From: Aequorivita vitellina
Lineage (GTDB): Bacteria; Bacteroidota; Bacteroidia; Flavobacteriales; Flavobacteriaceae
Reading direction: 5' to 3'
DNA length: 56,942 nucleotides
Assembly: GCF_022008365.1 (NCBI RefSeq)
Contig: NZ_JAIRBA010000027.1
Coordinates: forward strand, 1-56,942
The position numbers and the translations under genes were made by a program. The first letter of the stretch is position 1. The number at the start of each line of letters is the position of its first letter. Under the pieces are notes generated by a model. That model saw nothing but the letters and a program-made list of their open reading frames with translations. It did not search any database and had not been told where the DNA came from. This document shows, in pieces, positions 33,896-42,756 of the stretch.

Positions 33896-34986
33896 TATTA
33901 TACAGGTTAAGAAAAAAAATAAAGAAGAAAGCTTTAAAACTCTTTTTTTGGATAAAAATATATTCACTTCAATTATTTGCCAAACAAAAAACTAAACAAA
34001 TTTATATTGACATCTCAGATATCGACAAAAATAGATATTTGGCTAATTTCATTAAATTTTTTAATTTATTGGATTATACAATATATATACCAAATAACAG
34101 TGAGTTATTATATAAACTTAAGGGAAATAGAGGAGAGTTTAAGTATACTTCAGGAATATTGAGAAATAATATAAAATTAGGCCGACCAAGAAAATGCAGT
34201 CTTACAATTGAAAAGGAACAATTAAGCAATGATTATTTTACGAATTTTTTGAATGATTACACAAACACCAAGACTTATTATATCCCTATGAGTATGTATC
34301 CAGATTTTTATAAGAATCATATAATTGGCACAAGCAAATTTGAATTGACAAAAAAGAGAAATAGATCAATTATAATGGCTGGGAATTTCGACAAAAAAAG
34401 CTATACAAAAATTGAGAATACAGGATATTTTGAAATTCCTAGTCGTAGTAGGACGATTGAATTTTTAAAAGAAACCGAATTTTATGAAAAAGTAAAATCG
34501 CAAAGCCAATTGGATGATATAATTATTAATCAAAAGGAAAATAAATTATTACTTATAGATACTACAAAAGATTTTAAAATATCAATGTACAGTTTACCAT
34601 ATTATTTGTCAAAATTTGATTTTTATTTGGCTTTACCAGGAATAGAAATTCCTCATTCACATAATCTTATTGAAGCAATGGCAGTTTCTTGTATACCTAT
34701 TATCCATAGTTGTTACGCAGCCTTATTTAATCCGCCACTTAAACACCAGCAAGAAGCTTTTGTGTTTCTTAGTCTTAATGATCTCGATGGAATTATTAAA
34801 AACCTAGAATTTATAAGCGAATTGGAAATTCTTACCTTAAGAAAAAACTCATTTAAGTATTACGAAAAGTATCTCAACCCTTCATCTGTGGTTGAAAAAT
34901 TAGAAAGCAAACAATTTAATAAAATTTATATTCAAGCAGAGAAAGTTAGTTTAGAACTTTATAATGGCTCAATGCCAATAGCTTAA
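33892..34986 (+). CDS. Exostosin-like probable glycosyltransferase
   Basis: This 364-residue protein is highly divergent. The C-terminal part is the informative one: SKFDFYLALPG (about 241-251), SHNLIEAMAVSCIPIIHS (about 256-273) and FVFLSLNDLDGI resemble the donor-binding end of exostosin (GT47-like) and other GT-B enzymes. The N-terminal 30 residues are basic and hydrophobic (KKIKKKALKLFFWIKIYSL), suggesting membrane attachment. It overlaps the previous gene by 4 bases. Base composition is strikingly AT-rich. A gene-free gap of 623 bases follows. The function as a transferase is inferred. Confidence 0.6.
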   Translation: MILYRLRKKIKKKALKLFFWIKIYSLQLFAKQKTKQIYIDISDIDKNRYLANFIKFFNLLDYTIYIPNNSELLYKLKGNRGEFKYTSGILRNNIKLGRPRKCSLTIEKEQLSNDYFTNFLNDYTNTKTYYIPMSMYPDFYKNHIIGTSKFELTKKRNRSIIMAGNFDKKSYTKIENTGYFEIPSRSRTIEFLKETEFYEKVKSQSQLDDIIINQKENKLLLIDTTKDFKISMYSLPYYLSKFDFYLALPGIEIPHSHNLIEAMAVSCIPIIHSCYAALFNPPLKHQQEAFVFLSLNDLDGIIKNLEFISELEILTLRKNSFKYYEKYLNPSSVVEKLESKQFNKIYIQAEKVSLELYNGSMPIA

Positions 34987-35609
34987 TATCGATATTCTTA
35001 ATTGTTGAGATTTTTCGTTACTATCAAAGAAATAATTTTATGAAATATATTTCTAAAAGTATTAAGTTAAATGAAGAAGAAAAATGCATTAATTGTAAGT
35101 TTACAATTAAACTTAAACTATTTGATACTCTATGATGTAAAAGTTTAATAATGAACTAATCGAAATATCTTTTCAAAACTTAGTTGTAATTATATCACGA
35201 TTTTTTTAGAGATTAAAATAACTATTCGATAAATAGAAATAAAATCGTATAAGTAGAATTACATAAAAATGAATCAGTGCGAAGGATCCGAAATTAATAT
35301 TAATAAAATTTGAATTTGTTAATGGAGATATTTGGAAGTTGTGTAACCAATCTCAGATTACAATAAAAAAAATTTAATAAATGATAATATTACAGAGAGA
35401 GTGTTCGAATAAAAAAATTCTATTAACTAATGTTTGGATTATAATCAAACTAGAGAATGAAGAACATGTTTTTGTTAGTAAAAAAATTAAAATCAGTGAG
35501 TAATAGAGATTGTTTCCAAATATCCTGATTTTTGGAGAAAACGTAGTTATAAAGTTTACATCCATTATAAATTTTAGAAAGATATAAAAAGATTAAAACT
35601 TGAATATTT
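34987..35609. other. AT-rich gene-free gap inside the glycosyltransferase cluster
   Basis: No supported gene is visible in these 623 bases. The longest reasonable start, ATG at 35040, reads only 31 codons. The stretch is very AT-rich and breaks an otherwise tightly overlapping operon. It may be the remnant of a deleted or decayed gene, an insertion scar, or a promoter region for the genes from 35610. Confidence 0.55.
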
Positions 35610-36524
35610 GTGCATTTCAAAGTAACCATAATTCTCGCCACCTACAACCGCGCCAATTTAATAGCGGAGACTTTGCGTTCTATTGAAAGACAGACCTATG
35701 CTAATTTTGAATGTCTAATAATTGATGATGGGGGTAGGGATAATACTGTAGAGGTAATTGCTCCATTTCTAGAGGATAGAAGATTTAGATTTTTAAAGCG
35801 TCCTGAATATCATAAAAAGGGATTGCCCGGTTGTAGAAATTATGGACTCGAAAAAGCTAAAGGCAATTATGTTATATTTTATGACGATGATGATATTGTA
35901 CACCCTCAAAATTTAGAAATATCTTTAAAGATTCTTTCCGAAAATAAGGGTTCTCATTTCTGCCATTTTCAGAAACAGTCTTTCACGGGCGATTTTGAGT
36001 ATAACCAAATTACATTCATTGATAAATTTAATCAGACTGGAACAAATAAATCTATAATGAAGAAAATGCTCAGATACGAGGTTCCTATGGCATCCTGTAC
36101 TGTTTTATGGAGAAAGAAATGTTTTAATGATAATTTTTTTAATGAATCTTTGCAATATGCAGAGGAGTGGGAATGTTACCAGCGGATATTGAGTACTTAC
36201 TGGAAAGGAATAATATTAGATTGTACACTATACTATAACAGAAAGCATCAAAATTCAAATACTGGAGAGTTTTGGTCTAATAATAAGGTGAAGAATGAGT
36301 CAAAAAGAAAGGCAATTATTTTAATTATAGAGAATCTAAATGAGAAAAATTTACTATCACCTTCATTATTAAAATATTTAGCAGGAATATCAATATCGTG
36401 TCGTGACAAACCACTTTTAGATAAAATACTACTGAAAGCAGAAGTTTCATTATACAATAAGACGGTTTATAATTTTAAATTTCTTTGCTTTCCATTTTAT
36501 AGAAAATTAAAATGGTTGCATTAA
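35610..36524 (+). CDS. Family 2 glycosyltransferase
   Basis: This 304-residue GT2 enzyme begins with GTG. It has VTIILATYNRANLIAETLRS, DDGGRDNTVEVIAP, then LPGCRNYGLEKAKGNYVIFYDDDDIV (about 73-98) with the metal-binding DDDD, and WECYQRIL near 188-195. The C-terminus is basic. It is the first gene after the gene-free gap. The family is clear and the specificity is not. Confidence 0.88.
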   Translation: MHFKVTIILATYNRANLIAETLRSIERQTYANFECLIIDDGGRDNTVEVIAPFLEDRRFRFLKRPEYHKKGLPGCRNYGLEKAKGNYVIFYDDDDIVHPQNLEISLKILSENKGSHFCHFQKQSFTGDFEYNQITFIDKFNQTGTNKSIMKKMLRYEVPMASCTVLWRKKCFNDNFFNESLQYAEEWECYQRILSTYWKGIILDCTLYYNRKHQNSNTGEFWSNNKVKNESKRKAIILIIENLNEKNLLSPSLLKYLAGISISCRDKPLLDKILLKAEVSLYNKTVYNFKFLCFPFYRKLKWLH

Positions 36525-36540
36525 AAAAAAACTTGAAAAG

Positions 36541-37530
36541 ATGAGAACTGGTATAAATCCACAAAAAGCGGAAGGACTTTTAGAACTTACCACAAACCAC
36601 AGAATAGTGATGGTTGTTTTTATTCCAGAGCTTAAAGGTTATTATTCTGATATGTTTGAAGTTATAAAGGTGTCAATATCGTCTTTAATAAATTCAATAC
36701 CAAGAACATCAGCTATCACCATCGTGGATAACGGCTCATGTGGAGTTACCACGGATTATATTATGAGTTTGTATAAAGAGGGGGTAGTGGATACCATACA
36801 AATGCATAAAGAAAATATAGGAAAAATTGATGCTCTTATGGGGGCTGCCAGAACTGCGAGAGAACCAATTATAACTTTGACTGACTGCGATATTCTTTTT
36901 AAAAAAGAATGGGTAATGGAAACGATTAAGATTTTCAATTCATTTCAAAATGTGGGGTCTGTATCTCCTATACCAGTGAGGCGTAGCGTTACTTATTATA
37001 CTTTTTCCGGCCAGGAAGCAATTTTACGAAAAAAACTAAAGTTTAGTTTTACGGAGATTCCAGAAAACTTTGAAGATTATAACAGATTCTTGCAAAGTAT
37101 TAATTGGGATTTAGAAAAATCAAATAAGTTTCTATGGCCAGTTGTTGAGGAAAATGGCAATTGCGCAATCATGGGCAGCGACCATCAAGTTTTAACAATA
37201 AGGCGTGATATTTTATTTAAATACACCCCACATAATCCTTCATTCACCAAAGTAGGTAAGGAGTCTGAAAGAGAGTATGTGGATTTGGCAGTAGACTTAA
37301 GTGGTAAATTAAGGTTATCGACCTATAACTATTTTGCAATACATATGGGGAATAAATTAGAAGACTGGATGCGGGTTAGTGCGAATGAAATCAGCAATAA
37401 AAATCCCGCTTATGAGCTAAAGTTAAATCCAGAAATTGAATATATAAAGCCGAATCAATTCTATTATAAATTAAAAAAAATGATTTTGAAAAGAATATTT
37501 AAATTTATACTTCCCCAAAAAGATTACTAA
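36541..37530 (+). CDS. GT-A type glycosyltransferase
   Basis: This 329-residue protein has a GT2-like core shifted about 20 residues from the N-terminus. It contains MVVFIPELKGYYSDMFEVIK, AITIVDNGS (about 59-67), the NIGK-ALMGAARTA segment and ITLTDCDILF (about 110-119), where DCD takes the place of the usual DXD. A long internal part (NWDLEKSNKFLWPVVEENGNC) is not typical of small GT2 enzymes. It follows the previous gene by 16 bases. A glycosyltransferase role is likely and the substrate is unknown. Confidence 0.78.
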   Translation: MRTGINPQKAEGLLELTTNHRIVMVVFIPELKGYYSDMFEVIKVSISSLINSIPRTSAITIVDNGSCGVTTDYIMSLYKEGVVDTIQMHKENIGKIDALMGAARTAREPIITLTDCDILFKKEWVMETIKIFNSFQNVGSVSPIPVRRSVTYYTFSGQEAILRKKLKFSFTEIPENFEDYNRFLQSINWDLEKSNKFLWPVVEENGNCAIMGSDHQVLTIRRDILFKYTPHNPSFTKVGKESEREYVDLAVDLSGKLRLSTYNYFAIHMGNKLEDWMRVSANEISNKNPAYELKLNPEIEYIKPNQFYYKLKKMILKRIFKFILPQKDY

Positions 37531-37563
37531 TAAATTGGAGATTTCAATTACAAATAGAAAAAA

Positions 37564-38823
37564 GTGAGTTTAAAGATTCTAATACTTGCAGAAACCTTGG
37601 ACGTTGATAGCAGTAGTGCAGGGAAAGCTCAAAATGCTTTTATAAAATCTTTGGCAGCAGAAGATTTTGATATTAAAGCCTATCATTATTCATATAAGGA
37701 AATAAATATTAAAAACGTCCAAACCATTCTAATTAAAGAGAACCGATTAGATATCTATTATGTATTAAGTCGATTCCAAAGAATATTTCAAAGAATGACG
37801 AAGCTAAATATAAGTAGGTTCCTGGAAACAAGGTTTGGGTTCTCTTATACTTTTAGAAATGATGTTAATAGTATGGCAAAGACCTTGAAGTTGGAGAAGC
37901 CAGCAAATTATGATATTCTAATCACCCTTAGCAGAGGAGCCAGTTATCGTACACACGCTGCCCTATTAAAACTCCCGAAATGGCATAAAAAGTGGCTTGC
38001 ATATATCCACGACCCTTATCCATTTCACTGGTATCCTAAACCCTATAAGTGGCTACAAGCGGGTAGCGCTCAGAAAGAACAGTTTTTTAAACAGGTTGCT
38101 TTAAAAGCAAGGTGGCTGGGTTACCCCAGCCAATTATTATCGGAATGGATGGGGCAATTTGATAGTTCGTTTATTGAAAAGGTTGTTATCTTACCGCATC
38201 AGATTCCGAAAAACATAACTGAAAACATAAATGTATTACCAGATTATTTTGAAAAGGATAAATTTACCGTATTACACGCTGGTAATTTATTAGCCCAGCG
38301 TAATCCCTTTCCTCTTATCGAGGCTTGGGTTAACTTTTTAGATAAAAACCCTGAAGTAAAAGACGAATGTCAACTTCTTCTTATAGGTCCAGCTTCTTAC
38401 CATCAACCAAAATTGTCCCATATTTGCACTAATGCACCATCTATATTCGTGAGTGATGGTTATAGACCACAAAAGGAGGTTATTCAAATTGAAACTAAAG
38501 CCTCAGTAAATATTATTTTGGAAGCTGTTTCAGAAATCAGTCCCTTTTTACCGGCCAAATTTCCAGGCTTAGTAAAAGCAAATAGACCTATCCTCCATTT
38601 AGGGCCAGAACATAGTGAAAGTAGAAGATTATTAGGAAGCGATTATGAATATGTAGCAGTTGCCGATGATATATTAACTATTTCAGATAAATTGCTGTTA
38701 TTATATAAGGAGTGGAAAATGAATAATTCCCATTTCTATTTAAATAATCCAGAATTGCAATATTATTTTTCAAGTGAAAATTTTGAAAAAATAATTAAAG
38801 GGTTAAAGCGAATGATTTCATGA
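37564..38823 (+). CDS. GT-B type glycosyltransferase (family 4-like)
   Basis: This 419-residue protein starts at GTG. The N-terminal domain starts LKILILAETLDVDSSSAGKAQNAF, like family 4 acceptor domains. The C-terminal domain shows FTVLHAGNLLAQRNPFPLIEAW (about 238-259) and PFLPAKFPGLVKANRPILHLGPEHSE (about 327-352), the expected donor-site region but without the canonical EX7E spacing. It overlaps the next gene by 4 bases (ATGA). The transferase call is reasonable and the specificity is unknown. Confidence 0.75.
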   Translation: MSLKILILAETLDVDSSSAGKAQNAFIKSLAAEDFDIKAYHYSYKEINIKNVQTILIKENRLDIYYVLSRFQRIFQRMTKLNISRFLETRFGFSYTFRNDVNSMAKTLKLEKPANYDILITLSRGASYRTHAALLKLPKWHKKWLAYIHDPYPFHWYPKPYKWLQAGSAQKEQFFKQVALKARWLGYPSQLLSEWMGQFDSSFIEKVVILPHQIPKNITENINVLPDYFEKDKFTVLHAGNLLAQRNPFPLIEAWVNFLDKNPEVKDECQLLLIGPASYHQPKLSHICTNAPSIFVSDGYRPQKEVIQIETKASVNIILEAVSEISPFLPAKFPGLVKANRPILHLGPEHSESRRLLGSDYEYVAVADDILTISDKLLLLYKEWKMNNSHFYLNNPELQYYFSSENFEKIIKGLKRMIS

Positions 38824-40112
38824 AAAACTTAAAATTGGTTGTAAGTTCCTATGCCATTTATCCAGATATTAAATCTAGCGAAGGAATAGTAAATAAAAAT
38901 TGGTTAACACTTTTGGGAAGAAAAACACCCACTCTTTTTTTAAGTGCCAAAAAATCGATAGCAATCGGTAATAAAAAGGATAAAAGCAAAAGTCGGGTTG
39001 AAACTAACATTTTCTTGAACACTCTCTATTTTTTATCAAAAACTGATAATTTACCAATCAAATATTGTTACAAGATCATTAATTTTCTTTTTTTTAAAGC
39101 ATTTAATGTTTCATTACAAAATTATTTTTGGTCAAAATATCAAAAATATATCCTCTTCAATTTTGTTAGAAATAATAATTGTGTAGTATGGGTTAGAATA
39201 TTACCACTTTTATCGCTGAGGCCTGTATTAGATGTATACAAGAAAAAAGAATTTCCTATAATTCTTAATATTAATGACCCAATTGAATTTGAAACCCAGC
39301 AAGATAATAATAGTGACCATTATTTCAAAGAATCAATCTCAAGTGTCCAGTGCTGGACCTTTCCAAGCAATGCATTGGCAAATAGGACAATTATGAGATA
39401 TAAATTGGATAAGGAAAGATGTTTCGTTCTTCCACACGCAATGGAAAGACAAGCTATATTATACGACGGGATTAAAAATAAAAACAGAAAAATTAAATTA
39501 ATTTATACGGGGACATTTTATAAATCTGCTTTTTCAGAAAATTTTAGGATGGCACTTAAAAAGTTTTGTGGTACCGAGGCTTCGCGTTCTGTAGAATTTG
39601 TCTTTATTTTATCACAATTTGATAAGCAATCAATCAAATGGCTTAAAGAAACAATTACTAATCTAATAATCCATAACAACCTTGATAGGAAGGAAGTCTT
39701 AATGCACTTGTCTAATTCTGATTGTGTTTTAGCAGTCGATTCTGAAGGACATAAAGAACTTTTAAAAGGCAAAGTGGCTGAAGCAGTATCATTTGGACTC
39801 CCGATTTTAGGAATTACATATCAAGGCTCAGTTATGGAAAAGGTTTTATTAGAATATTGTGGATATTGTTCTTATCAAACAGACTCTGAAAACATTTTCA
39901 AAGCCCTACTTCTTGTCTGTTCAAACTTAAGAAATAAAGAATGGAAACAACATTTCTTTATAAAACGTAATTTGGTAATGGAAAAATTATCAGAAGAAAA
40001 AATAATTTTATATTCAAACAAAATAATTGAGTTTGCATATAATAGGTTTCAAATGTTAGATAATAGATATGTGGAAGATATTGAGGTGCCAAATATTCCA
40101 CAATGGCCTTGA
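38820..40112 (+). CDS. GT-B type glycosyltransferase (divergent)
   Basis: This 430-residue protein pairs with the previous one by a 4-base overlap. It begins LKLVVSSYAIYPDIKSSEGI and has a poorly conserved N-terminal half. The C-terminal half shows the donor-domain pattern IKLIYTGTFYKSAFSENF (about 222-239), then MHLSNSDCVLAVDSEGHKEL and KGKVAEAVSFGLPILGITYQG (about 318-338). Family 4-like GT-B fold is the best guess. It is the last glycosyltransferase before the sialic acid genes, which makes it one of two positional candidates for using CMP-sialic acid. Confidence 0.7.
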   Translation: MKNLKLVVSSYAIYPDIKSSEGIVNKNWLTLLGRKTPTLFLSAKKSIAIGNKKDKSKSRVETNIFLNTLYFLSKTDNLPIKYCYKIINFLFFKAFNVSLQNYFWSKYQKYILFNFVRNNNCVVWVRILPLLSLRPVLDVYKKKEFPIILNINDPIEFETQQDNNSDHYFKESISSVQCWTFPSNALANRTIMRYKLDKERCFVLPHAMERQAILYDGIKNKNRKIKLIYTGTFYKSAFSENFRMALKKFCGTEASRSVEFVFILSQFDKQSIKWLKETITNLIIHNNLDRKEVLMHLSNSDCVLAVDSEGHKELLKGKVAEAVSFGLPILGITYQGSVMEKVLLEYCGYCSYQTDSENIFKALLLVCSNLRNKEWKQHFFIKRNLVMEKLSEEKIILYSNKIIEFAYNRFQMLDNRYVEDIEVPNIPQWP

Positions 40113-40135
40113 GTCTGTAAGTTACAACAATAAAA

Positions 40136-40816
40136 GTGAATAAATTTAAAAAAACAATAGTCATAATCCCGGCCCGTGGCGGCTCCCAACGCTTGCCCAA
40201 AAAAAACATTCGATATTTAGCCAAAAAACCTCTTATCGAATATAGTATTGCGTATGCTTTATTTAATATGGATATAGTGGATGAGGTATATGTTTCTACT
40301 GACAATGAGAAGATAAAAAATATAAGTTTACAACTTGGAGTTAAGGTAATAGATCGTCCCGAACATTTAAGTGGAGACAATGAACCGACAGTTACCGCTC
40401 TCAAACATGTACTGCAATCATTAAATCATAAGATAGAAAACGTAATTCTTCTACAACCTACAAACCCGCTAAGACCTAAGGATTTACTTAAGGATTGTTT
40501 TCAAGCATTCGAAAACGGAAATTACGATAGCGCAATGACTGTAAGCCGAAACCACCAAAAATTCGGGATAATAGAAGATGGCAAGTTTGTGCCGTATAAT
40601 TATGAATTTGGACAGCGTAGTCAAGATTTGGAGCCGCTATATTTTGAAAACGGTTTGTTATACATCACAAAGTCTTCTCTGATTTTAGAAGAAAAGATAA
40701 TGGGTGATAAAAACCTCCCTTTTATTGTAGATCATCCATTTGCCAATATTGATATAGACACCAAGGAAGATCTTTTAATGGCTGAATTTTATCTTTCGAA
40801 ATATTTAAATGACTGA
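40136..40816 (+). CDS. neuA: CMP-sialic acid synthetase (acylneuraminate cytidylyltransferase)
   Basis: This 226-residue cytosolic enzyme couples CTP and a nonulosonic acid to give the activated CMP-sugar. The nucleotide-binding motif IPARGGSQRLPKKN (11-24) is diagnostic, followed by VDEVYVSTDNEKI, DRPEHLSGDNEPT (about 80-92), LLQPTNPLRP (about 109-118) and the C-terminal DIDTKEDL. The start is GTG. The presence of neuB and neuC downstream makes N-acetylneuraminic acid the most likely substrate. The length is that of the short single-domain NeuA/LegF/PseF group. Confidence 0.92.
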   Translation: MNKFKKTIVIIPARGGSQRLPKKNIRYLAKKPLIEYSIAYALFNMDIVDEVYVSTDNEKIKNISLQLGVKVIDRPEHLSGDNEPTVTALKHVLQSLNHKIENVILLQPTNPLRPKDLLKDCFQAFENGNYDSAMTVSRNHQKFGIIEDGKFVPYNYEFGQRSQDLEPLYFENGLLYITKSSLILEEKIMGDKNLPFIVDHPFANIDIDTKEDLLMAEFYLSKYLND

Positions 40817-40952
40817 GGATGGATTCAGCGAATGTTCAAATTTTAAAAAAGGGTAGGGATTTCCACTGCGTATTCCGACCTTTGGTCTAGCTTATAATTT
40901 GGCAGCTACTTAATTATTGAATACTTTAACTATTTAAAACACTTCCAGAATT

Positions 40953-41996
40953 TTGAAGCCGGAAATTACAATAGGAACTAGGCAAATTGGGCCAGAACAT
41001 CCACCCTTGGTTATAGCGGAAATTGGAATCAACCATGAAGGCTCTCTCAAGGTTGCCAAGGAAATGGTCGATGCAGCGAAACGAGCTGGCGTTGAAGTAG
41101 TAAAACATCAAACCCATATAGTGGAAGATGAGATGAGTTATGCAGCCAAGAAAGTGATTCCCGGAAATGCCAAGGAATCTATCTATGAAATTATGGAGCG
41201 TTGTGCGCTATCTGAAACCGATGAATTTGCGTTAAAGCAATATGTGGAGGCCCAGGGAATGCTTTTTATTAGCACACCGTTTTCAAGGGCTGCGGCCGAT
41301 AGGCTCGAAAAATTTGGAGTATTAGCTTATAAAATAGGAAGTGGTGAGTGCAATAACTATCCTTTATTGGAGCATATTGCATCCTTCGGAAAGCCTGTAA
41401 TACTGAGTACTGGCATGAATTCTATAGTAAGCGTATCCAAAGCCGTTAAAATCTTTGAGAAACAAAATGTGCAAGTATCGTTGCTACATACCACTAACTT
41501 ATATCCCACCCCCATACATTTAGTGCGGTACGGAGCTATGACGGAGCTGCACCAAGCTTTCCCCAATAAAGTTTTTGGTCTTAGTGACCACACTTTAAAT
41601 AACAATGCCTGTTTAGGAGCAGTGGCTTTGGGAGCGTCTATTCTGGAACGTCATTTTACAGATCATAAGAAACGTAAAGGCCCAGATATTATTTGTAGTA
41701 TGGATGAAACTGAATGCAAAGATTTGATAATTGGTTCAAATGAAATCTGGCAAATGCGTGGTGGCACGAAACAAGCTGCTAAAGAAGAACAAGTAACTAT
41801 GGATTTTGCCTTTGCTACAGTTTGTACTATTGCGTCTATCAAAAAAGGGGAAGTGTTCACAAAGGAAAATATTTGGGTAAAGCGTCCTGGAACAGGTGAG
41901 ATTAAAGCGGAAGATTTCAATTCGCTTTTAGGCAAAAAAGCTTCTCATAATTTAGAAAATGATAAACAGTTGGAATGGAAAAGTATAATTACATAA
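40953..41996 (+). CDS. neuB: N-acetylneuraminate synthase (NeuB)
   Basis: This 347-residue enzyme condenses phosphoenolpyruvate with ManNAc to form sialic acid. Characteristic segments are [20 protein letters not shown] (about 20-39), [20 protein letters not shown] (about 129-142), [18 protein letters not shown] (about 174-184) and GLSDHT. The C-terminal SAF (antifreeze-like) domain covers about 285-345, with [10 protein letters not shown]. The start is TTG at 40953, chosen because it is the first codon giving the full N-terminal strand. NeuA is 136 bases upstream. A neighbouring methyltransferase gene separates it from neuC. Legionaminate synthase is the main alternative. Confidence 0.93.
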   Translation: MKPEITIGTRQIGPEHPPLVIAEIGINHEGSLKVAKEMVDAAKRAGVEVVKHQTHIVEDEMSYAAKKVIPGNAKESIYEIMERCALSETDEFALKQYVEAQGMLFISTPFSRAAADRLEKFGVLAYKIGSGECNNYPLLEHIASFGKPVILSTGMNSIVSVSKAVKIFEKQNVQVSLLHTTNLYPTPIHLVRYGAMTELHQAFPNKVFGLSDHTLNNNACLGAVALGASILERHFTDHKKRKGPDIICSMDETECKDLIIGSNEIWQMRGGTKQAAKEEQVTMDFAFATVCTIASIKKGEVFTKENIWVKRPGTGEIKAEDFNSLLGKKASHNLENDKQLEWKSIIT

Positions 41997-42038
41997 AAAT
42001 TTTCAATAAAATTTTGGCGCTGTAAAGGTGAAAATGAT

Positions 42039-42755
42039 ATGAAAAGAATAATTAAAAGCATCTTTTATAAATTTGGATTTAAATTCACCAAGATTAATCC
42101 GAATCCATTGCTCAAAGACAATTATTTAGAGGCGATTAAACAAAAAATTGGAGTAGAACCAATACTGTTCGATGTTGGGGCCAATCAAGGACAGTCCGTA
42201 AAATCTTTTCAGGCAGCTTACCCCACTTCCCAAATTCATAGTTTTGAACCTAGTAAAATTTGTTTTGAAGTTTTAAGGAAAAATTTTCCAAATTCAAAAA
42301 ATTTAAAAATCATCAATAAGGCTGTTGGAGGCGAAAAGGGATCATTAAAATTTAATGAGTATGCTTGGAGCGCCCTCAATTCTTTGTTGAAAAGATCTTT
42401 TACAAAATCGGAGATAATTGATAATTATATGGTTGATGTAATTACGATTGATGATTATTGTAAGGAGAATAAAATATTTCAAATAAATGTCTTGAAGACT
42501 GATACCGAGGGGTATGAACTTGAGGTGCTTAAGGGAGCTGAAAGAATGATGAATGAGAATTCTATTCAATTTATCTATTGTGAAATATTTTTTTATGAAA
42601 ACTATATTGATCAATCTTCATTTGGTGATATTTATAATTATTTGCTTCAAAAAGGATATAGCTTTGTTAGGTTTTATACTTTCGAGTATACAGATGAAGG
42701 TTTGGCCAACCGCACAGACGCTTTATTTGTAAATAGAGACTTCAGGAGTAATTAG
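42039..42755 (+). CDS. FkbM family methyltransferase
   Basis: This 238-residue SAM-dependent methyltransferase belongs to the FkbM family. It has ILFDVGANQGQSVKSF (about 42-57; SAM loop), IHSFEPSKICFEVL (about 65-78), KIINKAVGG, VDVITIDDYC and LKTDTEGYELEVLKGAE (about 149-165), the FkbM hallmark. It sits between neuB and neuC, which are otherwise pathway partners. O-methylation of the polysaccharide, possibly of the sialic acid residue itself, is a reasonable guess. The sequence is AT-rich like the glycosyltransferase block. Confidence 0.88.
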   Translation: MKRIIKSIFYKFGFKFTKINPNPLLKDNYLEAIKQKIGVEPILFDVGANQGQSVKSFQAAYPTSQIHSFEPSKICFEVLRKNFPNSKNLKIINKAVGGEKGSLKFNEYAWSALNSLLKRSFTKSEIIDNYMVDVITIDDYCKENKIFQINVLKTDTEGYELEVLKGAERMMNENSIQFIYCEIFFYENYIDQSSFGDIYNYLLQKGYSFVRFYTFEYTDEGLANRTDALFVNRDFRSN

Positions 42756-42756
42756 G

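Noticed and set aside
35040-35135. 31-codon frame in the AT-rich gap
   Set aside because: It is too short, AT-rich by chance, and shows no family resemblance or own signals.
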